A stretch of 64,000 nucleotides of DNA, from NCBI RefSeq assembly GCF_026020075.1, contig NZ_CP102772.1, positions 5,171,501-5,235,500 on the forward strand. Reading direction: 5' to 3'. The notes under the pieces were generated by a model. That model worked only from the letters and a program-made list of their open reading frames with translations, was not told where the DNA came from and did no database searches. The position numbers and the translations under genes were made by a program. This stretch comes from Bosea sp. NBC_00550 (lineage in GTDB: Bacteria; Pseudomonadota; Alphaproteobacteria; Rhizobiales; Beijerinckiaceae). This document shows positions 45,443 to 53,158 of the stretch, one piece after another; within the stretch, counting starts at the first letter, position 1; the number at the start of each line of letters is the position of its first letter.

Positions 45443-46108
45443 ATGCAGGACAAGCTGCCGCTCGCGATCGTCTCGGACATCGCCTGCCCCTGGTGCTTCA
45501 TCGGCAAGGCTCGACTGGAGACGGCGCTCGACCGCCAAGGCCTGACAGAGCGCTTCGCCATCACCTGGCTGCCCTATGAGCTCAACCCGGAGATGCCCGA
45601 AGAGGGCATGGACCGCACGCAATATCTCGAAGGCAAGTTCGGCCCCGGCAAGCGTAGGGAGATCGAGGTCCGTCTGTCGGAGGCGGCGCTGGAGAGCGGC
45701 GTCACCTTCAACTGGGCGAAGGTGACGAAGAGCGTCAACACCCGCATGGCCCATATGCTGGTCGCGGCCGCCTCGACCGTGCAGCGCGGCGGCGAGATGA
45801 CCGCGGCGCTGTTCAAGGCCTATTGGCAGGACGGGCGCGATATCGGGGACGTCGAGACGCTGGTTCAGATCGCGGTCGAGCAGGGTTTCGATGAGCAGGC
45901 CGCCCGCGACGAACTCGCCAATGGCGAGCTGCGCGAGACGGTGATCGGGCTGGAGGATCACGCCCGCAAGGTCGGCGTCACCGGCGTGCCCTTCTTCATC
46001 GTCGACGGCAAGCTCGCCGTTTCCGGTGCGCAGCCGCCCGAGGTCTGGGCGCAGGTCTTCCAGCAGGTTCTGGCTGCGCAGCAGCCTGAGCAGGTGCCGC
46101 AGTTCTGA
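45443..46108 (+). CDS. DsbA-family oxidoreductase (FrnE-like)
   Basis: A 221-residue thioredoxin-fold protein with CPWC at residues 15-18 and no signal peptide, so cytoplasmic. VTGVPFFIVDGKLAVSGAQPP contains the cis-proline and matches the FrnE/polyketide-biosynthesis thiol isomerase group. The start at 45443 is 17 bp after the epmB stop, with AAGGA upstream. It is probably co-transcribed with epmAB, although a role in EF-P modification is not known. Confidence 0.9.
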   Translation: MQDKLPLAIVSDIACPWCFIGKARLETALDRQGLTERFAITWLPYELNPEMPEEGMDRTQYLEGKFGPGKRREIEVRLSEAALESGVTFNWAKVTKSVNTRMAHMLVAAASTVQRGGEMTAALFKAYWQDGRDIGDVETLVQIAVEQGFDEQAARDELANGELRETVIGLEDHARKVGVTGVPFFIVDGKLAVSGAQPPEVWAQVFQQVLAAQQPEQVPQF

Positions 46109-46123
46109 ACCCGCCCGGGCTTG

Positions 46124-46888
46124 TCAGGCGCCGATCAGCCTGATGAAGGCGGGCGCTCCGAGCGCGACGCCGGACAGGAACAGCAGCGCGAAGACCACGC
46201 GCTTGAGCGCAAGCTGCGAGATCGCCGGCGGATAGCGGCGCGCCAGATGGGTCGCGCCCATCACGACGGGCACGGCCAGCAGGCCTGACAGCGTAGAGGC
46301 CGACGGAACCTGGCCGGAGATCGCGACCAGCCCGGTGCGGACCAGGGCGTTGAGCGCGAATACCGTCACCAGCGTTTCCCGCACCACGACGAGCGGCATC
46401 GGCTGGCGGTAGAAGTGGTAGACCAGCGGCGGACCGGCGGTCGAGAACAGCCCGCCCATCAGCCCGGCGACGCCGCCGAAGAACAGGAAGCTCGGCGGGG
46501 CCGACTGCTGGCGCAGCGGCTCCGGTCTGCGCGCCAGCTGCATGCTCGACACGATGATGACCAGGCCCAGCACCAGCCGCAGCAGATCGGCCCGGCTGTC
46601 TGCAAGCCAGCCCAGCAGCTCGTAGCCGATGAATAGGCCCGGCAGGCTCGTGACCATCACCAGCCCGAATTCCCGCCAGGCGACATCGCGCCAGCCCTTG
46701 AGCAGCATCTGCGTCGCATTGACCAGGGTCAGCAGGCTGACGAGCATCGCGGCATCGGGCAGGGAGAGGAGGCCGGACAGCCCGACGCCGCCCATGGTGA
46801 TCAGGCCGAAGGCGAAGCCTGTCAGCGTCTGGGCATAGGCAGCGATACCGGTCAGCAGCAGAAAGCCGATCAGCGCGGTCCAGGACAT
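46124..46888 (-). CDS. TauE/SafE-type (TSUP) anion permease
   Basis: A 254-residue inner-membrane protein with about eight helices. GLMGGLFSTAGPPLVYHFY is the classic TSUP signature, and the N-terminal repeat has GFAFGLITMGGVGLSGLL. The family exports sulfite, sulfoacetate and related anions, so the substrate here is open. It is monocistronic and convergent with the DsbA-like gene (15 bp between stops). Confidence 0.9.
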   Translation of the reverse strand: MSWTALIGFLLLTGIAAYAQTLTGFAFGLITMGGVGLSGLLSLPDAAMLVSLLTLVNATQMLLKGWRDVAWREFGLVMVTSLPGLFIGYELLGWLADSRADLLRLVLGLVIIVSSMQLARRPEPLRQQSAPPSFLFFGGVAGLMGGLFSTAGPPLVYHFYRQPMPLVVVRETLVTVFALNALVRTGLVAISGQVPSASTLSGLLAVPVVMGATHLARRYPPAISQLALKRVVFALLFLSGVALGAPAFIRLIGA

Positions 46889-47140
46889 CGTCGGCTGTCT
46901 CCAGGAACGGAGTGCGAGGCCTAGAGCATTGGCGCGCCGGCCGTAATTCGCTTTCCGGCAGGGCCGATGTGCGTTGCGCGGATCTCTGTTGCCTTGTCAT
47001 CGGGCATCGCCGTGCCGTTGCGCCCGGGCAACGCCCGTCGCCATTCGACCCGTCGCGAATGCGGCTAAAGGTTGACTTGCACGAGGAGGGGCAGGCAACA
47101 TCGGCCTGCTCGCGATCAATCTACAGCAGGAGCGGCGAAG

Positions 47141-47617
47141 ATGCTGTCGATCCCGAACCGCGCAGCCGTGTGCTTTTTCGGCGTTGCGCTTTCCGGTTGC
47201 ATGCAGTCGATGCCGACTGCTGAGACGATCACCCGGCCGACCATGGAAGCCTTTACGCGGCTGAGTTCATGGACGCCCTGGCGCTCGTCCCCCGAACAAC
47301 CTCCGCCGGTGGTCATCACCGCGCAGAACCCGCTTCCGGCGGTCGAGCCCGTGGAGCAGCAGGCGGCAGCCCCGGAGCTGCGGAAGCCGCCAAAGCCGAA
47401 ACCTGCCGTCCCTGTGCCGCAATTGGCGTCATCGCGCGCTCGTCCGGTGACGCCCGCGCCCGCAATCGTCCCTGCTGCCGTGGTGATCCCGGCTGCGGCG
47501 GCCGCTCCGGTGGTGTCGCCGCCGACGGCGTCGCCGCTTCTGCCGGCTAGGGTCAACTGCCAGACCGCGAGCCAGCCGGGCGAACGCGTTCGGATGGAGT
47601 GCACGCCGGTCGAATGA
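47141..47617 (+). CDS. Pro/Ala-rich lipoprotein, unknown
   Basis: A 158-residue predicted lipoprotein. FFGVALSGC ends in a lipobox cysteine at about residue 20. The rest is low-complexity Pro/Ala/Val (PKPKPAVPVPQ, PAPAIVPAAVVIPAAAAAP), then a short C-terminal segment NCQTASQPGERVRMECTPVE with two cysteines that may form a disulfide. The start has CAGGAGCGG nine bases upstream. The composition suggests an envelope-spanning linker. No named family is recognised. Confidence 0.7.
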   Translation: MLSIPNRAAVCFFGVALSGCMQSMPTAETITRPTMEAFTRLSSWTPWRSSPEQPPPVVITAQNPLPAVEPVEQQAAAPELRKPPKPKPAVPVPQLASSRARPVTPAPAIVPAAVVIPAAAAAPVVSPPTASPLLPARVNCQTASQPGERVRMECTPVE

Positions 47618-47697
47618 CGAACCGGCCGGCGACCGGCAGGCGCCGCAGAGATGCGGCGCGCATCCGTGCGTCTTCGCCTCGGCGTGCTGGCCGAGCG

Positions 47698-47775
47698 TCA
47701 GTCTTCGCGGTCGGCGATATAAAAGCCGATCGCCGAAGCGCACGCCAACATCATGCTGATTTCCAGAATGCCCAT
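47698..47775 (-). CDS. 25-residue single-helix membrane peptide
   Basis: The frame MGILEISMMLACASAIGFYI then ADRED ends at 47698. One hydrophobic helix with a short acidic C-terminus is the form of a small membrane protein. AGAGGAGG lies 8 bp before the ATG, a very strong ribosome-binding site. Nothing else fills this strand between 47618 and 48081. Confidence 0.58.
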   Translation of the reverse strand: MGILEISMMLACASAIGFYIADRED

Positions 47776-47930
47776 CGCCGCCTCCTCTGCCTCTGAGCGA
47801 TAACGGCAAAAACCTGCCCAGGTTCCGCCACGCCATCGCCAAAGTTCGAGCCCTGCCCGAAGGGGCGTTCTTCCGCGCTGGGAATTCATTTTGTGGGGAA
47901 CAACCCGCTGCGGTCCGGGCTTCCTAGGAC

Positions 47931-48080
47931 ATGCCCATTCGCAAGAAACCACCGCTGGATTTTTGGCTTTGGCTCGCGGTTATCGGCCTCGTCGTGATCG
48001 TCGGAGCGGTCTCGGTGCAGTTTCCGGCACATATCGCGCAGCCGGTCCCGTCTGCCGCGGGCCAGGGAAAAGGGCGATAG
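47931..48080 (+). CDS. 49-residue membrane peptide
   Basis: The frame begins MPIRKKPPLDFWLWLAVIG, continues as a hydrophobic helix (LVVIVGAVSVQ) and a short Pro/Ala/Gly-rich tail, and stops at 48080. The positive-inside basic start and single helix look biological. The ribosome-binding site (AGGA four bases upstream) is modest. No family is recognised. Confidence 0.5.
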   Translation: MPIRKKPPLDFWLWLAVIGLVVIVGAVSVQFPAHIAQPVPSAAGQGKGR

Positions 48081-48162
48081 GCCGGGAAGCTCGTCGGGAG
48101 CAGCGCTTTTCGCATCGCCAGGTGGTTTGGCGGCGCTGTTCGAGTGCGTACCGTCTCCACGC

Positions 48163-48197
48163 ATGAAAATGCCCCGCCGGCATGCGCTGGCGGGGCA
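48163..48197 (-). terminator. Terminator of the peptide-binding protein gene
   Basis: On the minus strand TGCCCCGCC (48197-48189) and GGCGGGGCA (48178-48170) form a 9-bp stem followed by TTTTCAT, 56 bp after the stop at 48253. Confidence 0.82.
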
Positions 48198-48252
48198 ATG
48201 TCTTATCGGCGAGCCCTCATGGAGATTTCTCTCCGCGAGGGCTGTCCGAGAG

Positions 48253-50040
48253 TTAGCTGCGATACCAGGCAGCAAGATTCCAGGTATCGACGTCCCAGCC
48301 GCTGTGGTCATGCGAGAGGGTGTTCGCCGCAGCGACGACCTTCTTCCGCGACAGCACCGGTAGGATGACGTTGGCTTCGCAGAAGATCTCGTTGACCTTG
48401 ATCAGCAGCTCAGCGCGCTTGGCCGGGTCGAGCTCCTTCTGCGCGGCCTTGTAGGCCTCGTCGGCAGCCGGATCGGTGTAGCGCGAGACGTTGCGGCCCA
48501 GCCACTTGTTCTCCTTGTTGGCGACTTCCCAGGAAACGAACTGGTTGAGGAAGCGCTCCGGATCGGGCTGGGGCTGGGTCGTCGTGTACATCTCCATGTC
48601 GACATAGAGCTTGGTGTAGGTGTCGGGGTTGGCGACATCCGACGAGAAGAACACCGAAGCGGTGACCGACTTGAGCTCGATATCGATGCCGGCGCGCTGG
48701 CAGGCCTGCTTGATGATGGCCTGGACCTTCTGGCGCGGGGCGTTGATCGAGGTCTGGTAGACGTATTTGAGCTTCTTGCCGTCCTTTTCGCGGATGCCGT
48801 CGGCGCCCTTCTTCCAGCCGGCGTCGTCGAGGATCTTGTTGGCCTTGTCGATGCTGAACTCGTATTTCAGCTTCTGCGACTTGAACTGCTTGGGCTCGTT
48901 GACGAAGCTCGCCGTCGCGGTGCCGGCCCGGCCATAGATGAACTTCTGGATCGAGTCGCGGTCGATCAGCAGGTTGATCGCCTGGCGAACGGCCGGATCG
49001 GACAGCGTCGGGTGCTTGGTCTTGATGCTCGAGCGCTCGCCGTCGACTTCCGTCCACGGATCGGTCGTGTTCAGGGTGATGAATTCGATGTCGCCGGCAG
49101 GGGCTGCGCTGATCTTGCCGCGGCCGCCGGTCTCCATGCGCTTGAGGACCTCGTCTTCGACCAGCGTATCCCAGGCATAGTCGTATTCGCCGGTCTGCAG
49201 CACGGCGCGCGCCGCCGAGACCGCGTCACCACCGCCCTTGATCTCGAACGTGTCGAAATGCGGCTGGTTCTTGACGTGGTAGTCTTCGTTGCGCGTACCC
49301 GTGAGGATGTCGCCCGGCTTGAAGTCGGCGAACTTGTAGGGGCCGGTGCCGACGGGCTTCAGGTTGGCCGGAGCCTCGCGCGACTTTGCGCCCTTGTACT
49401 CGCCGAAATGATGCTTCGGGATGATCATGCCGGCGACGCCGACGAAGGGATCGGCCCAGAAGGGCGTCGGCTTGGCGAAGATCACCTTGACGGTGAGATC
49501 ATCGACCTTCTCGACCTTGATGTCCTTGTAGGCACCGGAGGTGTAGGCGGCGGTCGCCGGATCGGCGGCGTATTCCCAGGTGAAGACCACGTCGTCGGCG
49601 GTGAAGGGCTTGCCGTCATGCCACTTCACGCCCGGCTTCAGCTTCCAGATGACGGTGGTGCCGTCGTCCGAGAGACCGCCATTGGCCTTGCTGGGAACCT
49701 CTGCGGCGAGCTGCGGCACGAGGTTGCCTTCCTTGTCCCAGCCGGCCAGCGGCTCGAAGAAGACGCGCGAGGCGATCTGGTCCTTGGTGCCCGAGGCGAA
49801 ATGCGGGTTGAGCAGCGTCGGCGCCTGCCAGAGCAGCATCTTCAGCGGCCCGCCGCCGCCGGCCTTGGTCGGCTTGTATTCGAGCGTGGCGTTCGCCATC
49901 GCGACATCGTTCCAGGCCAGGATCTGGCTCGCGATCGGGGCCGTGATGCCCAATGCCGCCATCTTCTGGATGAAAGAGCGTCGCGACAGGCGCCCGCCCT
50001 TCAGATTATCGACCATTCCCTGAATATACTGACTGCTCAT
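48253..50040 (-). CDS. Peptide/nickel-type ABC substrate-binding protein, Tat-type signal
   Basis: A 595-residue family-5 solute-binding protein (DppA/OppA type). The N-terminus is a long Tat-like leader with SRRSFIQKMAALGI. The domain carries KLKPGVKWHDGKPFTADDVVFTWEY near 120 and INLLIDRDSIQKF near 360, both family marks. The start at 50040 has GAAGG upstream; an ATG at 50055 would add five residues. No permease or ATPase gene is adjacent, so it must share a transporter encoded elsewhere. It has its own terminator and an upstream region with two perfect inverted repeats. Confidence 0.93.
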   Translation of the reverse strand: MSSQYIQGMVDNLKGGRLSRRSFIQKMAALGITAPIASQILAWNDVAMANATLEYKPTKAGGGGPLKMLLWQAPTLLNPHFASGTKDQIASRVFFEPLAGWDKEGNLVPQLAAEVPSKANGGLSDDGTTVIWKLKPGVKWHDGKPFTADDVVFTWEYAADPATAAYTSGAYKDIKVEKVDDLTVKVIFAKPTPFWADPFVGVAGMIIPKHHFGEYKGAKSREAPANLKPVGTGPYKFADFKPGDILTGTRNEDYHVKNQPHFDTFEIKGGGDAVSAARAVLQTGEYDYAWDTLVEDEVLKRMETGGRGKISAAPAGDIEFITLNTTDPWTEVDGERSSIKTKHPTLSDPAVRQAINLLIDRDSIQKFIYGRAGTATASFVNEPKQFKSQKLKYEFSIDKANKILDDAGWKKGADGIREKDGKKLKYVYQTSINAPRQKVQAIIKQACQRAGIDIELKSVTASVFFSSDVANPDTYTKLYVDMEMYTTTQPQPDPERFLNQFVSWEVANKENKWLGRNVSRYTDPAADEAYKAAQKELDPAKRAELLIKVNEIFCEANVILPVLSRKKVVAAANTLSHDHSGWDVDTWNLAAWYRS

Positions 50041-50113
50041 AACAGACCTTCGCATTGCGTCGGCTAAATATCGATCAAGAAATAGATCAGTATCAGCCTT
50101 GTTTTTACTCGGC

Positions 50114-50135
50114 CCAAGGCAAGTTAACGCCTTGG
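50114..50135. promoter_or_regulatory. Inverted repeat upstream of the peptide-binding protein gene (proximal)
   Basis: CCAAGGC (50114-50120) and GCCTTGG (50129-50135) around AAGTTAAC, 74-95 bp upstream of the start at 50040. A candidate operator; a short hairpin is the alternative. Confidence 0.35.
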
Positions 50136-50162
50136 TGGCGACTCACCTCGTACGAGCCGCGA

Positions 50163-50181
50163 CCTTAAGCCCATCTTAAGG
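50163..50181. promoter_or_regulatory. Inverted repeat upstream of the peptide-binding protein gene (distal)
   Basis: CCTTAAG (50163-50169) and CTTAAGG (50175-50181) around CCCAT, 28 bp beyond the first inverted repeat. Confidence 0.35.
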
Positions 50182-50383
50182 CGGTTGAGGAGAATGGTAG
50201 GGTTGCTCGCTGCGCATGGCGGACACCCACTTTCCATAGATGTCATTGCTCACAAGTCGCGAGACTTTAGCTTCTGCCTGCAGGCCAGCAGGTGGACGAG
50301 GGCCATGCCTGGGATAGCGCGGGCTCCTCTTGCCCGGCACGTTGGCGGAGGGCCGGTCAGCCCTCCGCTCTTGTCATCTGAGC

Positions 50384-50509
50384 CTAGCTCCAGAAGCCTT
50401 GTTGATAGGCGCGAGGCGAGAACTCCTTGTCGTCCGCCTGTTCCTCGCGATCGTCCCGATGCTCGCTCTTCTTCTCGCCAGCGCAGTCGGAATCGTGCCG
50501 TTCCAGCAT
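50384..50509 (-). CDS. 41-residue highly charged peptide, unknown
   Basis: The frame begins MLERHDSDCAGEKKSEHRDD, continues with a Glu/Asp/Lys/Arg-rich stretch and ends FSPRAYQQGFWS. It has no hydrophobic helix, so it would be soluble and probably disordered. AAGGAGAG lies 7 bp before the ATG. A 9-bp hairpin follows the stop. The evidence is the ribosome-binding site and the hairpin; no family is recognised. Confidence 0.48.
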   Translation of the reverse strand: MLERHDSDCAGEKKSEHRDDREEQADDKEFSPRAYQQGFWS

Positions 50510-50687
50510 CAGATCTCTCCTTTCAAGTTGTGAGGGAGGGTGCCTTGGGCGGGGGGAATATGGAGATTTATGCTGCAGTGCACAAGGTGCGGGCGGCATG
50601 GACGGGTTGCCAGTAACGTTGGAACAATCCAGCTATGGCTAAGTTGGTGCGGTTCGCCGCAACGCGGCCTTGAAGATTGGATGTGAG

Positions 50688-51017
50688 ATGAATCGTAAGA
50701 CGTTTTTCGCGAGCTTGGTCGGTGCGTTGGCGATCGCCGGTGCTGCAATTGCCTCGCCCACGACCGCCGATGCCCAAGCCTTGCCCGCGAACATGGCCGC
50801 CGGTCTCGATCAGCAGCCTGTCGAGTACAGCATGACCGCCGCCAAGGAGCGCCGGCTGATGATGATGCAGGAAACCGCGCGCCAGCAGCGGTACGGTCGG
50901 GGTGGATACGGGCATGGGCGTGGCTATGGTCCGCGGCCCGGCTATGGTTATGGTCCGCGTCCGGGTTATGGGCCGCGCCCTGGCTATGGCTATCGTCGTA
51001 GCTACGAGCGCTGGTGA
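50688..51017 (+). CDS. Exported Gly/Tyr/Arg/Pro-rich repeat protein
   Basis: A 109-residue product. A signal peptide (MNRKTFFASLVGALAIAGAAIASPTTADAQ; cleavage after about residue 30) is followed by a short helical part (SMTAAKERRLMMMQETARQQ) and a C-terminal half of GYGPRPGYGYGP-type repeats ending RRSYERW. The repeats are imperfect 6-10-residue units. The start at 50688 is in frame with a stop-prone upstream. Such tails occur in secreted alphaproteobacterial proteins of unknown role. Confidence 0.75.
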   Translation: MNRKTFFASLVGALAIAGAAIASPTTADAQALPANMAAGLDQQPVEYSMTAAKERRLMMMQETARQQRYGRGGYGHGRGYGPRPGYGYGPRPGYGPRPGYGYRRSYERW

Positions 51018-51077
51018 TCTCGTAGAGACACTGCCGCCGTCGGGATACGCTTGATCCCCTCCAGCTCTTAGCGCGCC

Positions 51078-51476
51078 ATGCTGCATCATCTGTCTCTCGG
51101 AGTTTCCGACATCGAGCGTGCGGCGGCGTTCTATGACGCGGCCCTGGCGCCGCTGGGGTTTGTCAGGGTCTGGTCCGACCTTCGCCCTGGCGAGGCCGGG
51201 CAGGCTGTGGGCTACGGCTCGCATGGCGGCGGCGACAAGCTCGCTTTGAAGCACCGCCCCGGCGATCAGAAGCCGCCGGGTCCGGGTTTCCATCTGGCCT
51301 TCGCGGCACCCGATGAGGAAAGCGTCGCTGCGTTTCACGCTGCGGCGCTCGGGCAAGGGGGCACGGATAACGGTGCGCCCGGCCTGAGACCGCATTACGG
51401 GCCGCATTATTACGCGGCTTTCGTCGTCGACCTGGACGGCCATCATCTCGAGGCTGTTTTCAACGCGCCCGCGTGA
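51078..51476 (+). CDS. VOC-family (glyoxalase/bleomycin resistance fold) protein
   Basis: A 132-residue vicinal-oxygen-chelate protein. MLHHLSLGVSDIERAAAFYDAALAPLGF is the typical beta-alpha start, with a metal-ligand histidine near the start, HLAFAAPDEESV in the middle, and YYAAFVVDLDGHHLEAVFN at the end giving the Glu ligand. The activity is not defined. It lies about 200 bp upstream of pyrF. Confidence 0.88.
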   Translation: MLHHLSLGVSDIERAAAFYDAALAPLGFVRVWSDLRPGEAGQAVGYGSHGGGDKLALKHRPGDQKPPGPGFHLAFAAPDEESVAAFHAAALGQGGTDNGAPGLRPHYGPHYYAAFVVDLDGHHLEAVFNAPA

Positions 51477-51677
51477 CGCGGCGTGGTCGGTCGCCTGGCC
51501 GCCACTGCCCGCGCAGTTCCGATTGATCTCCACCCTTCCGTGCCGCTGTCCCTTCGGGCCGCCTCCTACCCGAGGAGCGGCATGCCGCGTGGCGCGCGAG
51601 GCTCGGCGCCTGCCGCGGGACGCCTTGCATCCCGCTTCGAATCATGCGCCTTCCCTCGAAACTCAGGGAGCCGGTTG

Positions 51678-52385
51678 ATGATGCAGAAGATCAACGATGT
51701 CCGCGACCGCCTGATCGTCGCTCTCGACGTGCCGACCGTGTGGGACGCCTACCGCCTCGTCTCGACGCTTGGCGACGGCGTCACCTTCTACAAGATCGGC
51801 TATCGCCTCGCCTTCGCCGGCGGGCTTGATCTCGCGCGCCAGCTCGTCGCCGAGGGCAAGAACGTCTTCCTCGACCTCAAGCTGCACGACATCGGCAATA
51901 CGGTGACCGAAGGCGTCGATTCGCTGACCAAGCTCGGCGTCACCTTCCTGACCGTCCATGCCTATCCGCAGACCATGCGCGGCGCCGTCGAAGGCCGTGG
52001 CGATGCCGAATTGAAGCTGCTCGCGGTCACCGCGCTGACCTCATATGACGATAGCGACCTGCGGGATGCCGGCTACGGGCTCGCGGTGCGCGATCTCGTG
52101 CGCCTGCGGGCCGAGCAGGCGCGCACGGCAGGGATCGACGGCATCGTCTGCTCGGCCGCCGAGACTGCGATCGTGCGCGAGGTCATCGGGCCCGACATGG
52201 TCATCGTCACGCCCGGCATCCGCCCCTCCGGCAGCGCCGCCGGCGACCAGAAGCGCACCCTGACCCCGGCCGAGGCGATCCGCGTCGGCGCCGATCATCT
52301 CGTCGTCGGGCGTCCCATCATCCGCGCGGCAGACCCGCGTGCGGCGGCGGGCGCGGTCATGGACGAGATCGTCGCGGCTTCGTAA
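51678..52385 (+). CDS. pyrF: Orotidine 5'-phosphate decarboxylase
   Basis: A 235-residue enzyme that makes UMP by decarboxylating OMP. The catalytic DxKxxD motif is [13 protein letters not shown] (Asp66, Lys68, Asp71). IVALDV at the N-terminus and VTPGIRPSG and VGRPII near the end bind the phosphate. ATG 51678 has AGGGAG upstream; the in-frame region back to 51483 is shadow. Two DUF1330 genes follow closely. Confidence 0.97.
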   Translation: MMQKINDVRDRLIVALDVPTVWDAYRLVSTLGDGVTFYKIGYRLAFAGGLDLARQLVAEGKNVFLDLKLHDIGNTVTEGVDSLTKLGVTFLTVHAYPQTMRGAVEGRGDAELKLLAVTALTSYDDSDLRDAGYGLAVRDLVRLRAEQARTAGIDGIVCSAAETAIVREVIGPDMVIVTPGIRPSGSAAGDQKRTLTPAEAIRVGADHLVVGRPIIRAADPRAAAGAVMDEIVAAS

Positions 52386-52423
52386 GCTCCGCCCCGACCC
52401 CGATTCAGCCAACGGACTGCACC

Positions 52424-52711
52424 ATGCCCAAGGGATATGTCATCGGCCGCGCCAAGGTCACGGACGCGACCAAATGGGCGGCCTACGCCGCCAAATCTTC
52501 CGAGGTGATGAAGATCTATGGCGGCACGCCGATCGTGCGCGGCGGCCAGATGACCGTCGGCGAAGGCGAAGGGCGCGCCCGCAACGTCGTCATCGAGTTC
52601 AACGATTTCGCTTCGGCGCGGGCCTATTTGTTCTCACCGGAATATGCCGAGGCCCGCAAGCTGCGCGAGGGCGCCGGTGAGATTGATCTCGTCGCGGTCG
52701 AGGGAGCCTGA
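52424..52711 (+). CDS. DUF1330 protein (first of a tandem pair)
   Basis: A 95-residue dimeric alpha/beta-barrel-like protein. MPKGYVIGRAKVTDATKWAAYA, VRGGQMTVGEGEGRARNVVIEF and ARAYLFSPEYAEARKLREGA are all typical of DUF1330. Function unknown. It begins 38 bp after pyrF and ends 3 bp before its paralogue, with which it shares about half of its residues by eye. Confidence 0.88.
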   Translation: MPKGYVIGRAKVTDATKWAAYAAKSSEVMKIYGGTPIVRGGQMTVGEGEGRARNVVIEFNDFASARAYLFSPEYAEARKLREGAGEIDLVAVEGA

Positions 52712-52714
52712 CCG

Positions 52715-53023
52715 ATGGCGAAAGGCTACTGGATCGCGCGCGTCGATGTCGAGAACGAGGAGGCCTATGGTCGCTATCGTTCCCTGAACGCCTTCGCCTT
52801 CGCCAAATACGGTGCGAAGTTCATCGTTCGTGGCGGCGAATACAAGCTCGCCCGCGGCGAAGGTCGCAAGCACAACGTCGTCATCGAATTCAAGGACGAG
52901 GCGACGGCACGTGCCTGCTATGCCTCGCCCGAATATCAGGAGGCGATCAAGCATCTGAGCGCCGCCGGCAAATCCGACCTCATCATCATCGGCGGCTATG
53001 AAGGCCCCCAGCCGGGCGAATGA
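52715..53023 (+). CDS. DUF1330 protein (second of a tandem pair)
   Basis: A 102-residue paralogue of the preceding gene: MAKGYWIARVDVENEEAYGRY, VRGGEYKLARGEGRKHNVVIEF and ARACYASPEYQEAIKHLSAAG align along the full length. The 3-bp spacing implies co-transcription and perhaps a heterodimer. It is followed directly by a palindromic repeat. Confidence 0.88.
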   Translation: MAKGYWIARVDVENEEAYGRYRSLNAFAFAKYGAKFIVRGGEYKLARGEGRKHNVVIEFKDEATARACYASPEYQEAIKHLSAAGKSDLIIIGGYEGPQPGE

Positions 53024-53040
53024 GCTGAATCCGCTTCCAG

Positions 53041-53145
53041 GTCATCCCGGACGAAGCGAAGCGCAGATCCGGGATCCATGCCTGGGCGCGTCCGATAGAG
53101 GTTCAGGCATGGATCCCGGGTCTTCCTTCGGTCGCCCGGGATGAC
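53041..53145. repeat. Palindromic repeat, family A, copy 2
   Basis: A 105-bp element bounded by GTCATCCCGG (53041-53050) and CCGGGATGAC (53136-53145), with an inner pair GGATCCATGCCTG / CAGGCATGGATCC. It lies between the DUF1330 pair and anmK; an ATG at 53141 within its right arm is in frame with anmK. Confidence 0.87.
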
Positions 53146-53158
53146 GCATCCGTTCTGC

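Larger units (their letters stand above)
50041..50383. other. 343-bp gap between the peptide-binding protein gene and a 41-residue ORF
   Basis: The region upstream of the binding-protein gene is A+T-rich near 50070-50110, where a promoter would be expected. It contains two perfect 7-bp inverted repeats (listed separately) and a 9-bp stem GCGGAGGGC/GCCCTCCGC (50345-50353/50360-50368) that may end the small minus-strand ORF at 50384. I see no longer coding sequence. Confidence 0.45.

Noticed and set aside
50561..50617. An 18-codon frame with a G-rich upstream
   Set aside because: Too short, no hydrophobic helix, and the G-run is not a convincing ribosome-binding site.
53141..53158. An upstream ATG for anmK
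   Set aside because: It lies in the right arm of palindrome family A; the next in-frame ATG at 53159 fits the protein family better.
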